The notes: a model not told the origin generated them from the letters alone. A stretch of DNA of 64,000 nucleotides from an uncultured Dehalococcoidia bacterium (GCA_958295865.1 CATQHF010000005.1:372001-436000); one strand, 5' to 3'; counted from the stretch's first letter, positions 49,001-59,110 are shown. Translations and numbers: made by a program.

Positions 49001-49446
49001 CTATTTGGCTTCCTGACTGCGCCTAGAAAATCCGTAATATCTGATAACACTTATCATCTGTCTTTTACGATTACAATGGCTACAACAACTGAACGTTTTC
49101 TGCGCCAAGTGCCGCTATGAGAGCCGCGCAGGGGGATCTTGGACCCGGCTAGGAACATGGGCTTCGCTGATCATGCTTGGTTGTCAGTCTTGGAATGAGA
49201 CGGCGTAGAAGGGGGTAATTCGCAATTCGGAAGCCGCTTTTCCCCTCTGCTTGATGGTCTCCAAGATTTCAGGGATGGCTTGTTTCATAGCGTTCCGCGA
49301 TTCGTCGAGAATTGACTGGTCTATTGAACGCCGCGGCATTCGCGGCGTTCGTCCCGCTATGTTTAGGCTTCTCTTATGACTATGCGCTCACCGCGCTCAA
49401 GCATCAAGCCCGCCGTGCATCATGCGTACTATGCCTCAACGGTAAT

Positions 49447-50127
49447 TCAGTAGCGGTTTTGCAACTCTTCTATGTATTCATCCATTTCTTTTTCCCAAAC
49501 GCCATATTCGCCATTGTCGCACTCTCGTATTCCCCCACACAGGTCGGGCGACAGGCAACCTGCCTCTTCCCAACTTCTACCCCTAACAGACAAGCCTGTC
49601 TGCTGGCATATAAAGTCGGGACGGTTCATCTGCCGTTCCTTAAGTTGTGTCTTCCATTCTTCTTGCTCTTTGCGGAACTCATCCCAAGTCCGCTTGCCTT
49701 TCAATGTGTTGCAGCTACGACAGAGCAGATGAATGTTTTCCAGCGTCTCAGGTCCCTCGGGGTCTTTGTGGTCTAACGAAGCGTCTCTGCTTGTAACACG
49801 CTTGTTGCACGATTGACACCTTCCGTCATCGCGGTCAATAATTTGTGGTCTTATCTTTTTGAGCCTGTACGCTCGGCGACCGTTCGCTCTTTGCTCTGCC
49901 CTCATTGCTTCAAGCCCCGGATGTCCTTCAGGATAAAGGGCAACGTATCGGAAAGTCTCATCCTCTAATACCCGCTTGGCAGAATCGAGTGAAATTGACG
50001 GATGGTTTTCCATTAGCCATTCAATTGCAAAAGCCGTATCCTCAGTCTCCATTTGCACTCTGCGGGCATCAAGAACGGCTTTTACCAATTCCGGCTGGTC
50101 GGCGAACCGTTGCGGTATTTTAGCCAT
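49447..50127 (-). CDS. HNH endonuclease-like protein
   Basis: CQSCNKRVTSRDASLDHKDPEGPETLENIHLLCRSCNTLKGKR. Confidence 0.85.
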   Translation of the reverse strand: MAKIPQRFADQPELVKAVLDARRVQMETEDTAFAIEWLMENHPSISLDSAKRVLEDETFRYVALYPEGHPGLEAMRAEQRANGRRAYRLKKIRPQIIDRDDGRCQSCNKRVTSRDASLDHKDPEGPETLENIHLLCRSCNTLKGKRTWDEFRKEQEEWKTQLKERQMNRPDFICQQTGLSVRGRSWEEAGCLSPDLCGGIRECDNGEYGVWEKEMDEYIEELQNRY

Positions 50128-50296
50128 GTGCCTACCTCGTCATGTTATTCCTTCCATAACGTCCTTGGGGTCTGGGATGATTTCAAAATATACCAGAGCG
50201 GATTGGTTTAGACAAAGCCCTAATTGTGTATGAACTCGTTCTTGGAGGCTTCGTCAAACCAACCTTAATGCCGTATATTTCGGCATAACTCACGTG

Positions 50297-50315
50297 CTTA
50301 GATGCGATTGCCCTG
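50297..50315. mobile_element. Solo end of the same MITE family as 9987-11410
   Basis: cttagatgcgattgccctg vs attTAGATGCGATTGCCCTG at 11391-11410; no partner end seen nearby. Confidence 0.5.
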
Positions 50316-50351
50316 TACTACTAGCGAAAATCTAGCCCCTCTACGGGCTTT

Positions 50352-50651
50352 CTACGAAGGCGCAATTCGGAGTTCGTCCACAAAATCATGCCATTCTTGC
50401 CGATGTTTGGGCATGGCGGCCCGACGGCGGCGGCTGTTCTCCCCCGCAGATTTGGATATATGACAGCCCCGACATAGAGATTGAAGGTTGTCTGCATCCC
50501 AAAAATCCCCTCCACGATGCACGGGTATTACATGGTCAACCTCGAGCATGCCCGCCTTGCCGCAAGCCTTACAGCGATAACCATCGCGGAATAGGATTGA
50601 GCGGCGCAAACTCTGGTATTCCAGTTTACGGCGCAAACGACGGTCGTTCAT
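50352..50651 (-). CDS. Phage-type HNH endonuclease
   Basis: CKACGKAGMLEVDHVIPVHRGGDFWDADNLQSLCRGCHISKSA; 4-bp overlap with terminase. Confidence 0.9.
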   Translation of the reverse strand: MNDRRLRRKLEYQSLRRSILFRDGYRCKACGKAGMLEVDHVIPVHRGGDFWDADNLQSLCRGCHISKSAGENSRRRRAAMPKHRQEWHDFVDELRIAPS

Positions 50652-52180
50652 CCGATTATCCTAATCCTTCTCTTCTTTCGCTTCCGTAGCGCACCGGATT
50701 TGAAAGCGCGATAGCCATGCGCGATTGCTAGGATTGACGCTGCTACGGCGTCATCTCGCCCATGCCTTCTCCCGCCGTCACTTTTTTTCGCCAACTTGCT
50801 GTTGCCTGCTGCGTCGCTGGTGACTCTCGCTTCCGCTATGGCTGAACGGAGTAGAAGAGAAACAGGCGAGACTACCATGCCGTCAAGAACAGCCCTGCGA
50901 AAATCCCTAACGTCCTCGCCGCCGTCTTTGAAGCCTTGCCCTCTGGTAATCACAGCCGCGCCGCTTGGGAATTGGGCGGCGGTCAATTCCTGACGGAGTT
51001 CGGCTTCTCGCCATCTATCGCAGACAACCGCTGCCGGACGCCCCCAGCGCCGGACACATTCGGCGAGAAGCCGTCCCACATCGGATACTCGATCCCCTGC
51101 TACCAGCAGCTCACCACGATTTGCCATGTCGGTGTACAGCCCCCCGACTCCGTCCCTTAATCCACGCTCAGCGAGGGACGGATTGGCGGGGAATACTGCG
51201 AAGCAATCCAAACCCTTCGTGAGCGGATTGTATGCCGCGGCGGCTGACATGGCGGCGTTCTGCCCTAAGTCTATCCCCAAGATATAGTTGCTCTTCACAT
51301 CGGGCGGCTGAGCGGCTTCTATGGAACGCCATGCCCCCGCGCTGATAAGTAAGGCTTCCACCACATCGGAGACGCCCTTGTTCAATCTCAGGCTTTCAAA
51401 GCGCGGTATCATGCTTGCATCATCCCGCGCTTTTGAAGCGTCCCGCTCTATCGCCAATCTCAAATCCGGCATGTATCGCATGCTAGGGTTTGCCTTGTGC
51501 CATGTCCGAACCTTGAAAATGTCGTCGTCCGGCTGAGCGGCATGTATTTGTGAGTAATCAGCCCCGCCGTTAAGCATCCGCTCGAAGGGATGTTCCGGAG
51601 AACTAGCCCTAGTTCCGAGCGTGAGCATGCGGGCGTCGGGTATCTTGCCCATGCTTGTTTCAAGCGCGCTCAGGGAAGCGTCTATCAATCCCAATTCCCA
51701 TTGTGCAATCTCACCGGAGATTATCAAGCGCGGTTGAAGCCCGTGGAGAGATTTAGGCTTGTTGCCCATAACACGGACGGACGCCCCCGTATCCCTATCT
51801 TCTATGGACGCCGTATTCAGGCTGTTAGAAACCCTGAAACGGCGTCCGTGTTTGTCTAGGGTAGGCTGAACAAAATCATGTAAATGTTTGAAGATGATTT
51901 TGCCTTGCGCGAATGTGCTTGCCACTATCACACATTCGGCGTTCTGCTCCACAAGCGGCGCGCCTATGTCCACGCATGCCGCCCCAATGCCAGCGACGAG
52001 AACGGACTTGCCGTTGGCGCGCGCAAGACTTAGCGCAGCGGTCACGACATCCGGCGCAAAGCCGCCCCGCAAGAAGCGGCGTTCCCAGGGATGCAATTTG
52101 AAGGGTTGCCCCTTGAACCTTCCCTGAGCGAGTGTCAGCCCCTCTATGTAGCGGATTAACTCCGTGTGCGTCGCTGGCAT
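50648..52180 (-). CDS. Phage terminase large subunit
   Basis: GQPFKLHPWERRFLRGGF, AALSLARANGKSVLVAGIG, CVIVASTFAQGK, LIISGEIAQWE, YILGIDLGQNAAMSAAAAY, GRDDAVAASILAIAHGYR. Confidence 0.9.
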   Translation of the reverse strand: MPATHTELIRYIEGLTLAQGRFKGQPFKLHPWERRFLRGGFAPDVVTAALSLARANGKSVLVAGIGAACVDIGAPLVEQNAECVIVASTFAQGKIIFKHLHDFVQPTLDKHGRRFRVSNSLNTASIEDRDTGASVRVMGNKPKSLHGLQPRLIISGEIAQWELGLIDASLSALETSMGKIPDARMLTLGTRASSPEHPFERMLNGGADYSQIHAAQPDDDIFKVRTWHKANPSMRYMPDLRLAIERDASKARDDASMIPRFESLRLNKGVSDVVEALLISAGAWRSIEAAQPPDVKSNYILGIDLGQNAAMSAAAAYNPLTKGLDCFAVFPANPSLAERGLRDGVGGLYTDMANRGELLVAGDRVSDVGRLLAECVRRWGRPAAVVCDRWREAELRQELTAAQFPSGAAVITRGQGFKDGGEDVRDFRRAVLDGMVVSPVSLLLRSAIAEARVTSDAAGNSKLAKKSDGGRRHGRDDAVAASILAIAHGYRAFKSGALRKRKKRRIRIIG

Positions 52181-52286
52181 AATGTCCTCGCCGTCCTGTC
52201 AGTCGGGTATGTGCATAGCCTTACCTCCCCACCTACGCACCCGTCACTTCCTCCCGCGCTTCGCACAGGGGATCCCCATGCCCCGC

Positions 52287-52409
52287 CTATCCACTATGGA
52301 CAGCCGCCGCCATACGCCCCCTCGAAGCCACGCCGCGCCGCGCTATCAGTTCCTGCAAGGCATCGGGCGGCATCGTCACTGAAAGTTCCGCTATCTCCGA
52401 TTTAGTCAT
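52287..52409 (-). CDS. 40-aa ORF translationally coupled to the zinc-ribbon ORF
   Basis: MTKSEIAELSVTMPPDALQELIARRGVASRGRMAAAVHSG; start overlaps the upstream stop in ATGACTAA. Confidence 0.3.
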   Translation of the reverse strand: MTKSEIAELSVTMPPDALQELIARRGVASRGRMAAAVHSG

Positions 52410-52530
52410 CGGGCCCGGCCCGCTTTCTTTTCGGCTGTTCATACTCGACATGTCCGCACAACAGACATGTCAGCGTGTATCTATCGGAGATTTGCGCGGT
52501 CTCGCGCTGGCATCGCTGGCAGATAGTCAT
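52402..52530 (-). CDS. 42-aa zinc-ribbon-like ORF (below ORF-track cutoff)
   Basis: MTICQRCQRETAQISDRYTLTCLLCGHVEYEQPKRKRAGPDD: two CxxC knuckles, between terminase and a phage ORF on the same strand. Confidence 0.5.
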   Translation of the reverse strand: MTICQRCQRETAQISDRYTLTCLLCGHVEYEQPKRKRAGPDD

Positions 52531-52541
52531 CTCGCCAACCC

Positions 52542-52865
52542 TCACTCCACGAGGGAGATGGTGATCACATCGCGCCGCACATCGATTTCAGCGATACGCA
52601 CGACATCGACTTCGATAATGCCAGCCCTAACTGGCATCTCTGATCCGTGCAGCCATTCAGAAATGCCAAAGGTCAGCCACGAGTCGATTTGCTCGTCGGT
52701 TGCCCACTTTTGAACAAGCGGCGATAGCCAGACGAAGGCACAGTCGACGCCGCTCGCCGGCGGCGCTCCCGGTATGCGCGCCTGCCAAAAGTTCAATCCA
52801 CGCTCAATATCCGGCGTCAAATGCCACAATAGTTGTGCCTGTTGCATAAATCCGTCCCTCCACAA
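52542..52865 (-). CDS. Uncharacterised phage/satellite protein
   Basis: 107-aa intact ORF MWRDGFMQQAQLLWHLTPDIERGLNFWQARIPG..., same strand as the phage block. Confidence 0.5.
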   Translation of the reverse strand: MWRDGFMQQAQLLWHLTPDIERGLNFWQARIPGAPPASGVDCAFVWLSPLVQKWATDEQIDSWLTFGISEWLHGSEMPVRAGIIEVDVVRIAEIDVRRDVITISLVE

Positions 52866-52908
52866 TCGCCGTACAGCGTCTATTTTAGCCTAAGTGGTGT
52901 CATAGCCC

Positions 52909-55230
52909 CTAGTTGCTCTGAAAACGCATACGCAAGCCTGCCCATCCCCGCTGTGACTTGCCGTCAATCCGCATTTGGCGCGCCGCCGTGCCTGAGTATG
53001 CGGATATGCGCTTTGTGATTTGGACTTTCGTTTTGCCGCCTATCCTGTCATTGGCGGGTGTATCCGGCGGCGCGCCGTGATACTCACACCACGCCTGCCA
53101 AGCCGCCGCCGTAGCCAAGCGGTCATTGCCGTTGCCCTTCTCTATGCGGGCGTCTATGAAGACGCCGTCGTCACCGATGAGCAGCGCGCGATGGTCAATC
53201 TTTGCGCGCTCTATCTCTGGCAGCAAAGGCGGCGGCATCCGATTGGCAACCGCGCGGTCTATCAGCAGCGCATGCAACGCTTCTTTTGCGGCGTCGCTAT
53301 CAAGGCGAATGGACAAAGTTTCATCCAGCAAGTCAGGGTCAAAGGGTATATGCTGGAATGGTATAGGGGTGTATCGCTGTTGCATGGCGTTGTCATCCAG
53401 CCTGAACTTAGGAACTGAGTTCGCAGATGCAAATATCGTAGCCCGCATCGCGCGATTGACTGAACCTTGAAACAGCCGCCGATAGACTATCTTCGCCTCC
53501 CCTGTGAATTGCTTTACCTGTTCCGCCCCAAGTTCAACGCCGCTAATCTCCGACGTCGTCACAACCGCCGCTTCTGTAAGAACCGCCAGATATTCGGTTT
53601 GCGTCCCAGGCTGTCTTTTCATGGCTTGTAGCGCATCGAGTTTCAAAGTTGAGCCGTAATCCCCAAGCGCATTTTCAATCGCTGTTAGCAGCGTGGATTT
53701 GCCGCTATGCCCCTCTGTTTCGAGTAAGACATTGATACGGCGGGTTATGTGCGGTGTTCTGTGAAGCGCATGCCCGACGCTATCCAGCACAAAATCAATG
53801 ATTTTGCCGGATGTAGTCGGGTGGTGTAGAAGGGCGTCAACGGCTTCATGATGAGCGCCGGGAATGTATCTAACGCCCGTCGAGCGGCTGACATAGATGT
53901 TGCGGTCAACGGCATCCGTGATAAGTTCGCCTGTTTCAAGGTCAACGACGCCGCCCTTCACGCCGAGATACCTTGTATCGCTGTCAACATCGGCCAGGTC
54001 AATCACATGCGCGCCTTTGGGCATGGTATCTGTTGCCATGAGACTGCCAACAGCAAGCGCGATGTTTGCCTTCAACTTCCGTATGCCGTCCGTGCTCAGC
54101 ATCTTTTCTTGGATGTAGCGTATTGCCTCGAGTTTGCCCTTGGCCCCGCTTGCCGCCGTCGCGCCGATGAACGCGGTTGCCGCCCTCTGAAAAAATGGAG
54201 CGATTGCATCATCGTGCGATGATATGCGCCCGTCGCGTAGCTTAGCGTAAAATTGCCCATCTTGGGGGTGTCCGCTAGGGGGTGTCCGCTCATAAGCGGC
54301 GATTATGCCCCCCTCAGACGCTTTTATCAGCCACGCAACGCAATGAAGCGGTGTCTTGCCAGCAAGTCCAAACTCCGATAGTAAGTTGCCAGTGCGTCCG
54401 TAGTCAGCGAGCGCGGTTGCGGCGTCCGGTCGCGCAGCATCCCCATCAACCTTCTCCAGGAACGCATCGGGGAAGGCTGCGATGAGCGCATCGGGCGTAT
54501 CGTGAGACTCAGCAAGCATCCACTCCACATCTCCGCTGCTTGCATCGGCAGCGTCCCAACCGCGCTTTGCATCGGCGGGGGGTAACACATAGCGAACGCT
54601 CGACGCCCCAGCAGCCAAGCACATCTCCCCGCATTTGACGCCCGCCTTAGCGCCCTCGTCGTCAGCGTCCGGCCAGATAATAACATCTCTATTTTTGACG
54701 GGTGTGTATATCGCCTTTGCAGCAGCCCCGGCCCCGCCCTTGTATGAAGCCGCCGTAAAGCCTCGCTTCGCCAAGGAAGACGCCGCCTTCTCGCCTTCCA
54801 CAACGACAACGGCGGCTTCCGCGCGGTCGTTCCACAGTAGGAGGAAACAGCCTTCGGGTGAACCGCGCCCCCAAACGTGTTTATGGTGAGTTGCCACTTT
54901 ATCGCAGTTCTTCCAGGTGCAATCGCCAGGGCCAGCGTCTATCCGGTGAACGGAGCGCTTGCCGCCGTCGGCGTGCTGATAAGTGGCAATCAGTGTGTCG
55001 CTCTGTGAGCGGCGGGCGGGCTGTATGCCGAGCGCGCGCTCGATAGTGGATTTGGCGCAATCGCGCGTTTTGCAGCTGGCGATAATGCCGCCGTCGCCGT
55101 CGTCCAAGATGTTCAGGTTGTAATCGTCGGAGCCGTGGCAAACGGCGGGGATGGTGTATGCCTCGCCTTTGCGCCCTGAGCGGGGATAGCGCGCCGCTAT
55201 GTCGGCGGCTGTGGGAGTGTGAGAGGACAT
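52909..55230 (-). CDS. Phage primase/helicase (TOPRIM + D5/DUF5906-type ATPase)
   Basis: VVVVEGEKAASSLAKRGF, DVIIWPDADDEGAKAG (TOPRIM), RINVLLETEGHSGKSTLLTAIENALG (Walker A). Confidence 0.88.
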   Translation of the reverse strand: MSSHTPTAADIAARYPRSGRKGEAYTIPAVCHGSDDYNLNILDDGDGGIIASCKTRDCAKSTIERALGIQPARRSQSDTLIATYQHADGGKRSVHRIDAGPGDCTWKNCDKVATHHKHVWGRGSPEGCFLLLWNDRAEAAVVVVEGEKAASSLAKRGFTAASYKGGAGAAAKAIYTPVKNRDVIIWPDADDEGAKAGVKCGEMCLAAGASSVRYVLPPADAKRGWDAADASSGDVEWMLAESHDTPDALIAAFPDAFLEKVDGDAARPDAATALADYGRTGNLLSEFGLAGKTPLHCVAWLIKASEGGIIAAYERTPPSGHPQDGQFYAKLRDGRISSHDDAIAPFFQRAATAFIGATAASGAKGKLEAIRYIQEKMLSTDGIRKLKANIALAVGSLMATDTMPKGAHVIDLADVDSDTRYLGVKGGVVDLETGELITDAVDRNIYVSRSTGVRYIPGAHHEAVDALLHHPTTSGKIIDFVLDSVGHALHRTPHITRRINVLLETEGHSGKSTLLTAIENALGDYGSTLKLDALQAMKRQPGTQTEYLAVLTEAAVVTTSEISGVELGAEQVKQFTGEAKIVYRRLFQGSVNRAMRATIFASANSVPKFRLDDNAMQQRYTPIPFQHIPFDPDLLDETLSIRLDSDAAKEALHALLIDRAVANRMPPPLLPEIERAKIDHRALLIGDDGVFIDARIEKGNGNDRLATAAAWQAWCEYHGAPPDTPANDRIGGKTKVQITKRISAYSGTAARQMRIDGKSQRGWAGLRMRFQSN

Positions 55231-55341
55231 TTTTTCACTCCTTTATGAGCGATCGTGGAGAGTAACGGGGGAATATATCACGCCCGACTAGCGGAACGCA
55301 AGAGAACATTAAAAACTACAAAAGCCAAGAACAATAATTCT

Positions 55342-55416
55342 GTTTCACTTTGTTTCACTCATTTGAAACCCTTGTGAGGCTTCGGAGGGTTTCAAAATGG
55401 TGAAACAAAGTGAAAC
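55342..55416. repeat. Nested inverted repeat upstream of primase
   Basis: Outer 17-bp arms gtttcactttgtttcac / gtgaaacaaagtgaaac (perfect), inner 10-bp arms ttgaaaccct / agggtttcaa (perfect). Confidence 0.9.
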
Positions 55417-55581
55417 GCCCTTGATTGTGTGATATTTTAACCGCTTACATATCACGCCGCCGAATACCACAAAACAGGCTTGTCAATTGATTTTGTGCGC
55501 CATTTCCATTAGCATCGACAGGCGTGGTTTGTGGAGAGGACTACGCACAAGCGCGCCGCCGTGACTTGTCCGGCGGCGCGC

Positions 55582-56922
55582 TTACTTATTCCCTGCCCTC
55601 CTCGACGACATGCCTTTGTTTAGCAAGATGTAGTCAGCCCACTTTTGCATTAGCGGCGTCCGCAAATCCAGCACATCGGAACGCTGGTAAGCCTGTTCAA
55701 CCGTCGTTCCAACTTTATGCGCCAACGCCATCTCTTTGGCTGTATGGCTTGCATCGGTCATATCCTCTGACCAGGAGCGGAAGCAAGAGCGGAAGCCGTG
55801 AACCGTGGAGTTAATCCCCAGGCGTTGGAGCAAGTCGAGCGCGGAGTTAATGCCCAATGGCTTGCCGCGCCGTCTGCTGAATATCAGCCCCTCACTGGTA
55901 GATTGCCGTTCCAGCACCTCTATCGCCTGCTCCGACAGAGGTACGCGGTGTTCACATCCCGCCTTCATCCTCTTAGCGGGGATTGTCCAAATCCGCGCTT
56001 CCATGTCTATCTCGTCCCAAGTGGCTAGTCGGGTTTCGTCACGCCGTGAAGCGGTGAGTATCATGAAAATCAGGGCGTCGGGCGTGGCCCGGCTTTTCGT
56101 TTTGACAGACTGGATTTTCAACATCGCTTCCGGTATATCCTGATACGGAATGGCGCGCATGTTGGAGACATCGCGCTTGACCTTAGGCAAAGCCAAACTT
56201 GCGCGGTCGACGGGGTTTTCTTCAATCCAGTTGTTGGCTTTGGCAGTATCAAAGATTTTCGCCAGGCGCATCTTGACCTGCTTAGCCGTAGGCTGCCTTG
56301 AAGTCCATATCGGGGAGAGGATCTTGACTATATCCCGACTTTCAATTTTGTGAACGGGGAGGTCGCCGATAACTGGCAAGACGTATTTTTTCATGTGGAT
56401 ATTCCACATGGTATAGGACTTGTTGCCCTTCCATGTCGGCTTCAAGGCTTCTATCGTCATATCCGCTACATCTGCGAATATCGGAGTATCAATCGTCACG
56501 ACGGTCTGCGGCGGCTGCGCCGCCGCTATGATGCTTCGGATAGCGGCGGTGGGAGAATCGGCCAAGACGCGCCGCAGCTCCGGAGTAATGCCTTGCGCCG
56601 CGCGGTTTGCCTGAGCGTTTGCCAATGCCGTATCGCGCGCCTGCTTCAAAGTGGTGATAGGATGTGAGCCTAGCCCTATGGCTTTCTTCTTGCCGTCTGG
56701 CAGTGTCAGGCGTTGGGAGTAAGTTTTGCTGAACCCTGATCGGTCTTTTAGCGGCTTGACGAGAAGGGTTAGCCCAAAGGCGCGCCGCCCATCGGAGTAG
56801 CGGCCGGGTGTTCCAATGCCGTTGACGAATGCTTGAGTAAGCTTAGCTGGACGCTCCACAAAATTACCCTTTCGTATCTCATTTATGCTAATAACCATAA
56901 GGGTAACACATCCAGTTATCAT
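55582..56922 (-). CDS. P4-type tyrosine integrase
   Basis: KTYSQRLTLPDGKKKAIGLGSHPITTLKQARDTALAN (DUF4102-like), LILTASRRDETRLATWDEID, HGFRSCFRSWSEDMTDASHTAKEMALAHKVGTTVEQAYQRSD. Confidence 0.93.
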   Translation of the reverse strand: MITGCVTLMVISINEIRKGNFVERPAKLTQAFVNGIGTPGRYSDGRRAFGLTLLVKPLKDRSGFSKTYSQRLTLPDGKKKAIGLGSHPITTLKQARDTALANAQANRAAQGITPELRRVLADSPTAAIRSIIAAAQPPQTVVTIDTPIFADVADMTIEALKPTWKGNKSYTMWNIHMKKYVLPVIGDLPVHKIESRDIVKILSPIWTSRQPTAKQVKMRLAKIFDTAKANNWIEENPVDRASLALPKVKRDVSNMRAIPYQDIPEAMLKIQSVKTKSRATPDALIFMILTASRRDETRLATWDEIDMEARIWTIPAKRMKAGCEHRVPLSEQAIEVLERQSTSEGLIFSRRRGKPLGINSALDLLQRLGINSTVHGFRSCFRSWSEDMTDASHTAKEMALAHKVGTTVEQAYQRSDVLDLRTPLMQKWADYILLNKGMSSRRAGNK

Positions 56923-56995
56923 TTATCAAATAATTTAACGGCTGAAAATCGTCGTTTGGCAGTCTAAATCCGTATCTGTCAAAACCTCATATCTG

Positions 56996-57007
56996 ATAGC
57001 CGATGGG
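56996..57007. other. Candidate attachment core (right), about 75 bp from the integrase start
   Basis: atagccgatggg, matches 726-737. Confidence 0.35.
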
Positions 57008-57070
57008 ATAGGCAAGCAATATGCGTCCTTGTAGGTCGTTTTGAAAAATCTTGGTTGAGATTGTACTATT

Positions 57071-57529
57071 ATGATTAATGGGGATGAGCGCGAAGATATG
57101 CTCAGCATCCTGCGAAAGTATCGTCCGATATACTTCGCGGTGTTCATTGTGCAGGTCATCGTCTGGTGCGTAATCATATCTTGGTGGGAATCCACGGCGG
57201 GTGAGCATACGGGTGATGCGCTTGGCACGGTGATAGCAATCGGGCTGAAGATGGCGCCGTTGACGGGGCTGTCAATCATTTCAACCATAGTTATAGTGGA
57301 TATAGGGAGGTATCTGGTGGTACTCTTGCCAACACCGAGTATTCGGCGCAGAATCATAGAGAAGGCTAAAGCCGAGGGTCATGCCGCAGGCATCGCCGCG
57401 GGCGAAGCTGCGGGCAAAGCCGCAGAGAGGCGGAACTGGGTATCATGGAATGAGCGGCGGAAGGAAGCCGAAGCTCAGGGCTTGCCTTTCGACGAGCCGC
57501 CGCCCGGCGCGGACGAAGACACTGAGTAA
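57071..57529 (+). CDS. Small membrane protein
   Basis: MINGDEREDMLSILRKYRPIYFAVFIVQVIVWCVIISWW...; predicted transmembrane segments. Confidence 0.65.
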   Translation: MINGDEREDMLSILRKYRPIYFAVFIVQVIVWCVIISWWESTAGEHTGDALGTVIAIGLKMAPLTGLSIISTIVIVDIGRYLVVLLPTPSIRRRIIEKAKAEGHAAGIAAGEAAGKAAERRNWVSWNERRKEAEAQGLPFDEPPPGADEDTE

Positions 57530-57567
57530 GGCATCGCCACGACCGGCGATCAGCGGCGTGTTCGAGG

Positions 57568-57990
57568 ATGCGCCGCACAAGCAACCGTTACGGCAAGGGG
57601 ATGAACATGGCAGGGCTGATGGTATTTGGCGTCATACTGGCGTTGCTGGGGATGTCCATTCTGTCGGGACTTATGAGGGAAGTCTTATCATTCACGGGCG
57701 CCTTCCTGATAATTGGCGGCATCGCGGCGGCGGTGGCTGGTGGCGCTGCCGCCCTGCTAGGCGGCGTCACAAGCAAGGTATGGGGCGTTGGGCTGATAAT
57801 GGTCGGCTTCGTAATAGCCATCTTGGGCATAATAATGAGGTTCATCAACGACCTTTGGCTCGTTCAGTGGATGATAAACTTTGGCGGCATGGTTACGCTG
57901 GTCATCGGGATAGCGCTGGCGCTTGTCGGCTTGATTGGGCTGGTGGCAGGCGGGCTATCCGGCAAGGGCAGCAGGGGATATGGCGGTTAG
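57568..57990 (+). CDS. Small multi-pass membrane protein
   Basis: MAGLMVFGVILALLGMSILSGLMREVLSFTGAFLIIGGIAAAVAGG...; start may be 57607. Confidence 0.65.
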   Translation: MRRTSNRYGKGMNMAGLMVFGVILALLGMSILSGLMREVLSFTGAFLIIGGIAAAVAGGAAALLGGVTSKVWGVGLIMVGFVIAILGIIMRFINDLWLVQWMINFGGMVTLVIGIALALVGLIGLVAGGLSGKGSRGYGG

Positions 57991-58057
57991 TAGGACAAAT
58001 CTGGCAAAGCCGTCATCGGATTGGCTATCGGGGGACAATGATTAAAAGGAGTTTCGC

Positions 58058-58237
58058 ATGAGCAGTGGCGCTATGGTCGGGGCAGGGGTTCTGCTGATAA
58101 TCTTGGGTATTCTTTTCATATCGGGGCTTTTGCAAGCCCTCTTGACCGTAGTAGGATGGATAGGCATAGTCGCGGGCGTTGTCGTCGGCGTCATCGGCCT
58201 TGTGGGGATGATAAGAGGCCGCGAAAGCCACTACTAG
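58058..58237 (+). CDS. 59-aa membrane protein (below ORF-track cutoff)
   Basis: MSSGAMVGAGVLLIILGILFISGLLQALLTVVGWIGIVAGVVVGVIGLVGMIRGRESHY; aggag upstream of the ATG. Confidence 0.6.
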   Translation: MSSGAMVGAGVLLIILGILFISGLLQALLTVVGWIGIVAGVVVGVIGLVGMIRGRESHY

Positions 58238-58327
58238 GGCGCAGACATGGATGATGCCGGAGATACGAAAACCCGAAGTGTTTTAGCAATAGGCAACCCG
58301 CAGACGGAATCCTGAATGAGGTAGCAG

Positions 58328-59110
58328 ATGGGCATACTATCGAGAATGTCAACGGTCGTGAAATCGAAGATGAACCGCATATTGGACAACGCCGAAGACC
58401 CGCGCGAGACGCTGGACTACGCCTACACGAAGCAGATGGAGACGCTGCGCGATGTGAAGAGGGGCGTCGTGGAGATGGTTACGGCAAAGCGCAGGCTGGA
58501 GCTCCAGGCGTCGAAGGTGAAGGATAACATCGCCAAGCTCGACGGGCAGGCGCGGAAGGCTATGGCAGCCGGCCGCGAGGACCTGGCTCGGCTCGCCTTG
58601 CAGCGCAAGCAGACTTCGCTGCTGGAACTCGAAGGGCTTGACGGTCAGATTGCCGACTTGGAGATAGAGCAGGAGAAGCTGACACAGGCGGAGCAGCGGT
58701 TGCAGGCGAAGGTCGCGGCGTTCCGCACGCGCAAGGAGATCGTGAAGGCGCAGTACAACGCGGCGCAGGCGCAGGTGCGTATCGGCTCGGCACTGTCCGG
58801 CATATCCGAGGAGATGGGCGATGTGGCGCTCGCCGTGGAGCGCGCCGAGCACAAGACCGAGAGCATGCGCGCCCGCGCGGGCGCTATCGACGAACTCGCG
58901 GAGCTGGGTGTGCTGGACGACTTCTCCGGAAAAGACGGAGACCCGCTCAGCAGGGAGCTTTCTCAGCTGATGTCGGAGCAGAATGTGGAAGATGAGCTTG
59001 CCGCGCTGAAGGGTGAACTGCCATCGGGCGCAAAGACGGCGCTGCCTGAGGGACGACCTGATGTGGACGATGAGCTTGCGGCATTGCGGAACAAGAGAGA
59101 TAGGACTTAA
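58328..59110 (+). CDS. pspA: Phage shock protein A (PspA/IM30)
   Basis: MGILSRMSTVVKSKMNRILDNAEDPRETLDYAYTKQMETLRDVKRGVVEMVTAKRRLE... Confidence 0.93.
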   Translation: MGILSRMSTVVKSKMNRILDNAEDPRETLDYAYTKQMETLRDVKRGVVEMVTAKRRLELQASKVKDNIAKLDGQARKAMAAGREDLARLALQRKQTSLLELEGLDGQIADLEIEQEKLTQAEQRLQAKVAAFRTRKEIVKAQYNAAQAQVRIGSALSGISEEMGDVALAVERAEHKTESMRARAGAIDELAELGVLDDFSGKDGDPLSRELSQLMSEQNVEDELAALKGELPSGAKTALPEGRPDVDDELAALRNKRDRT

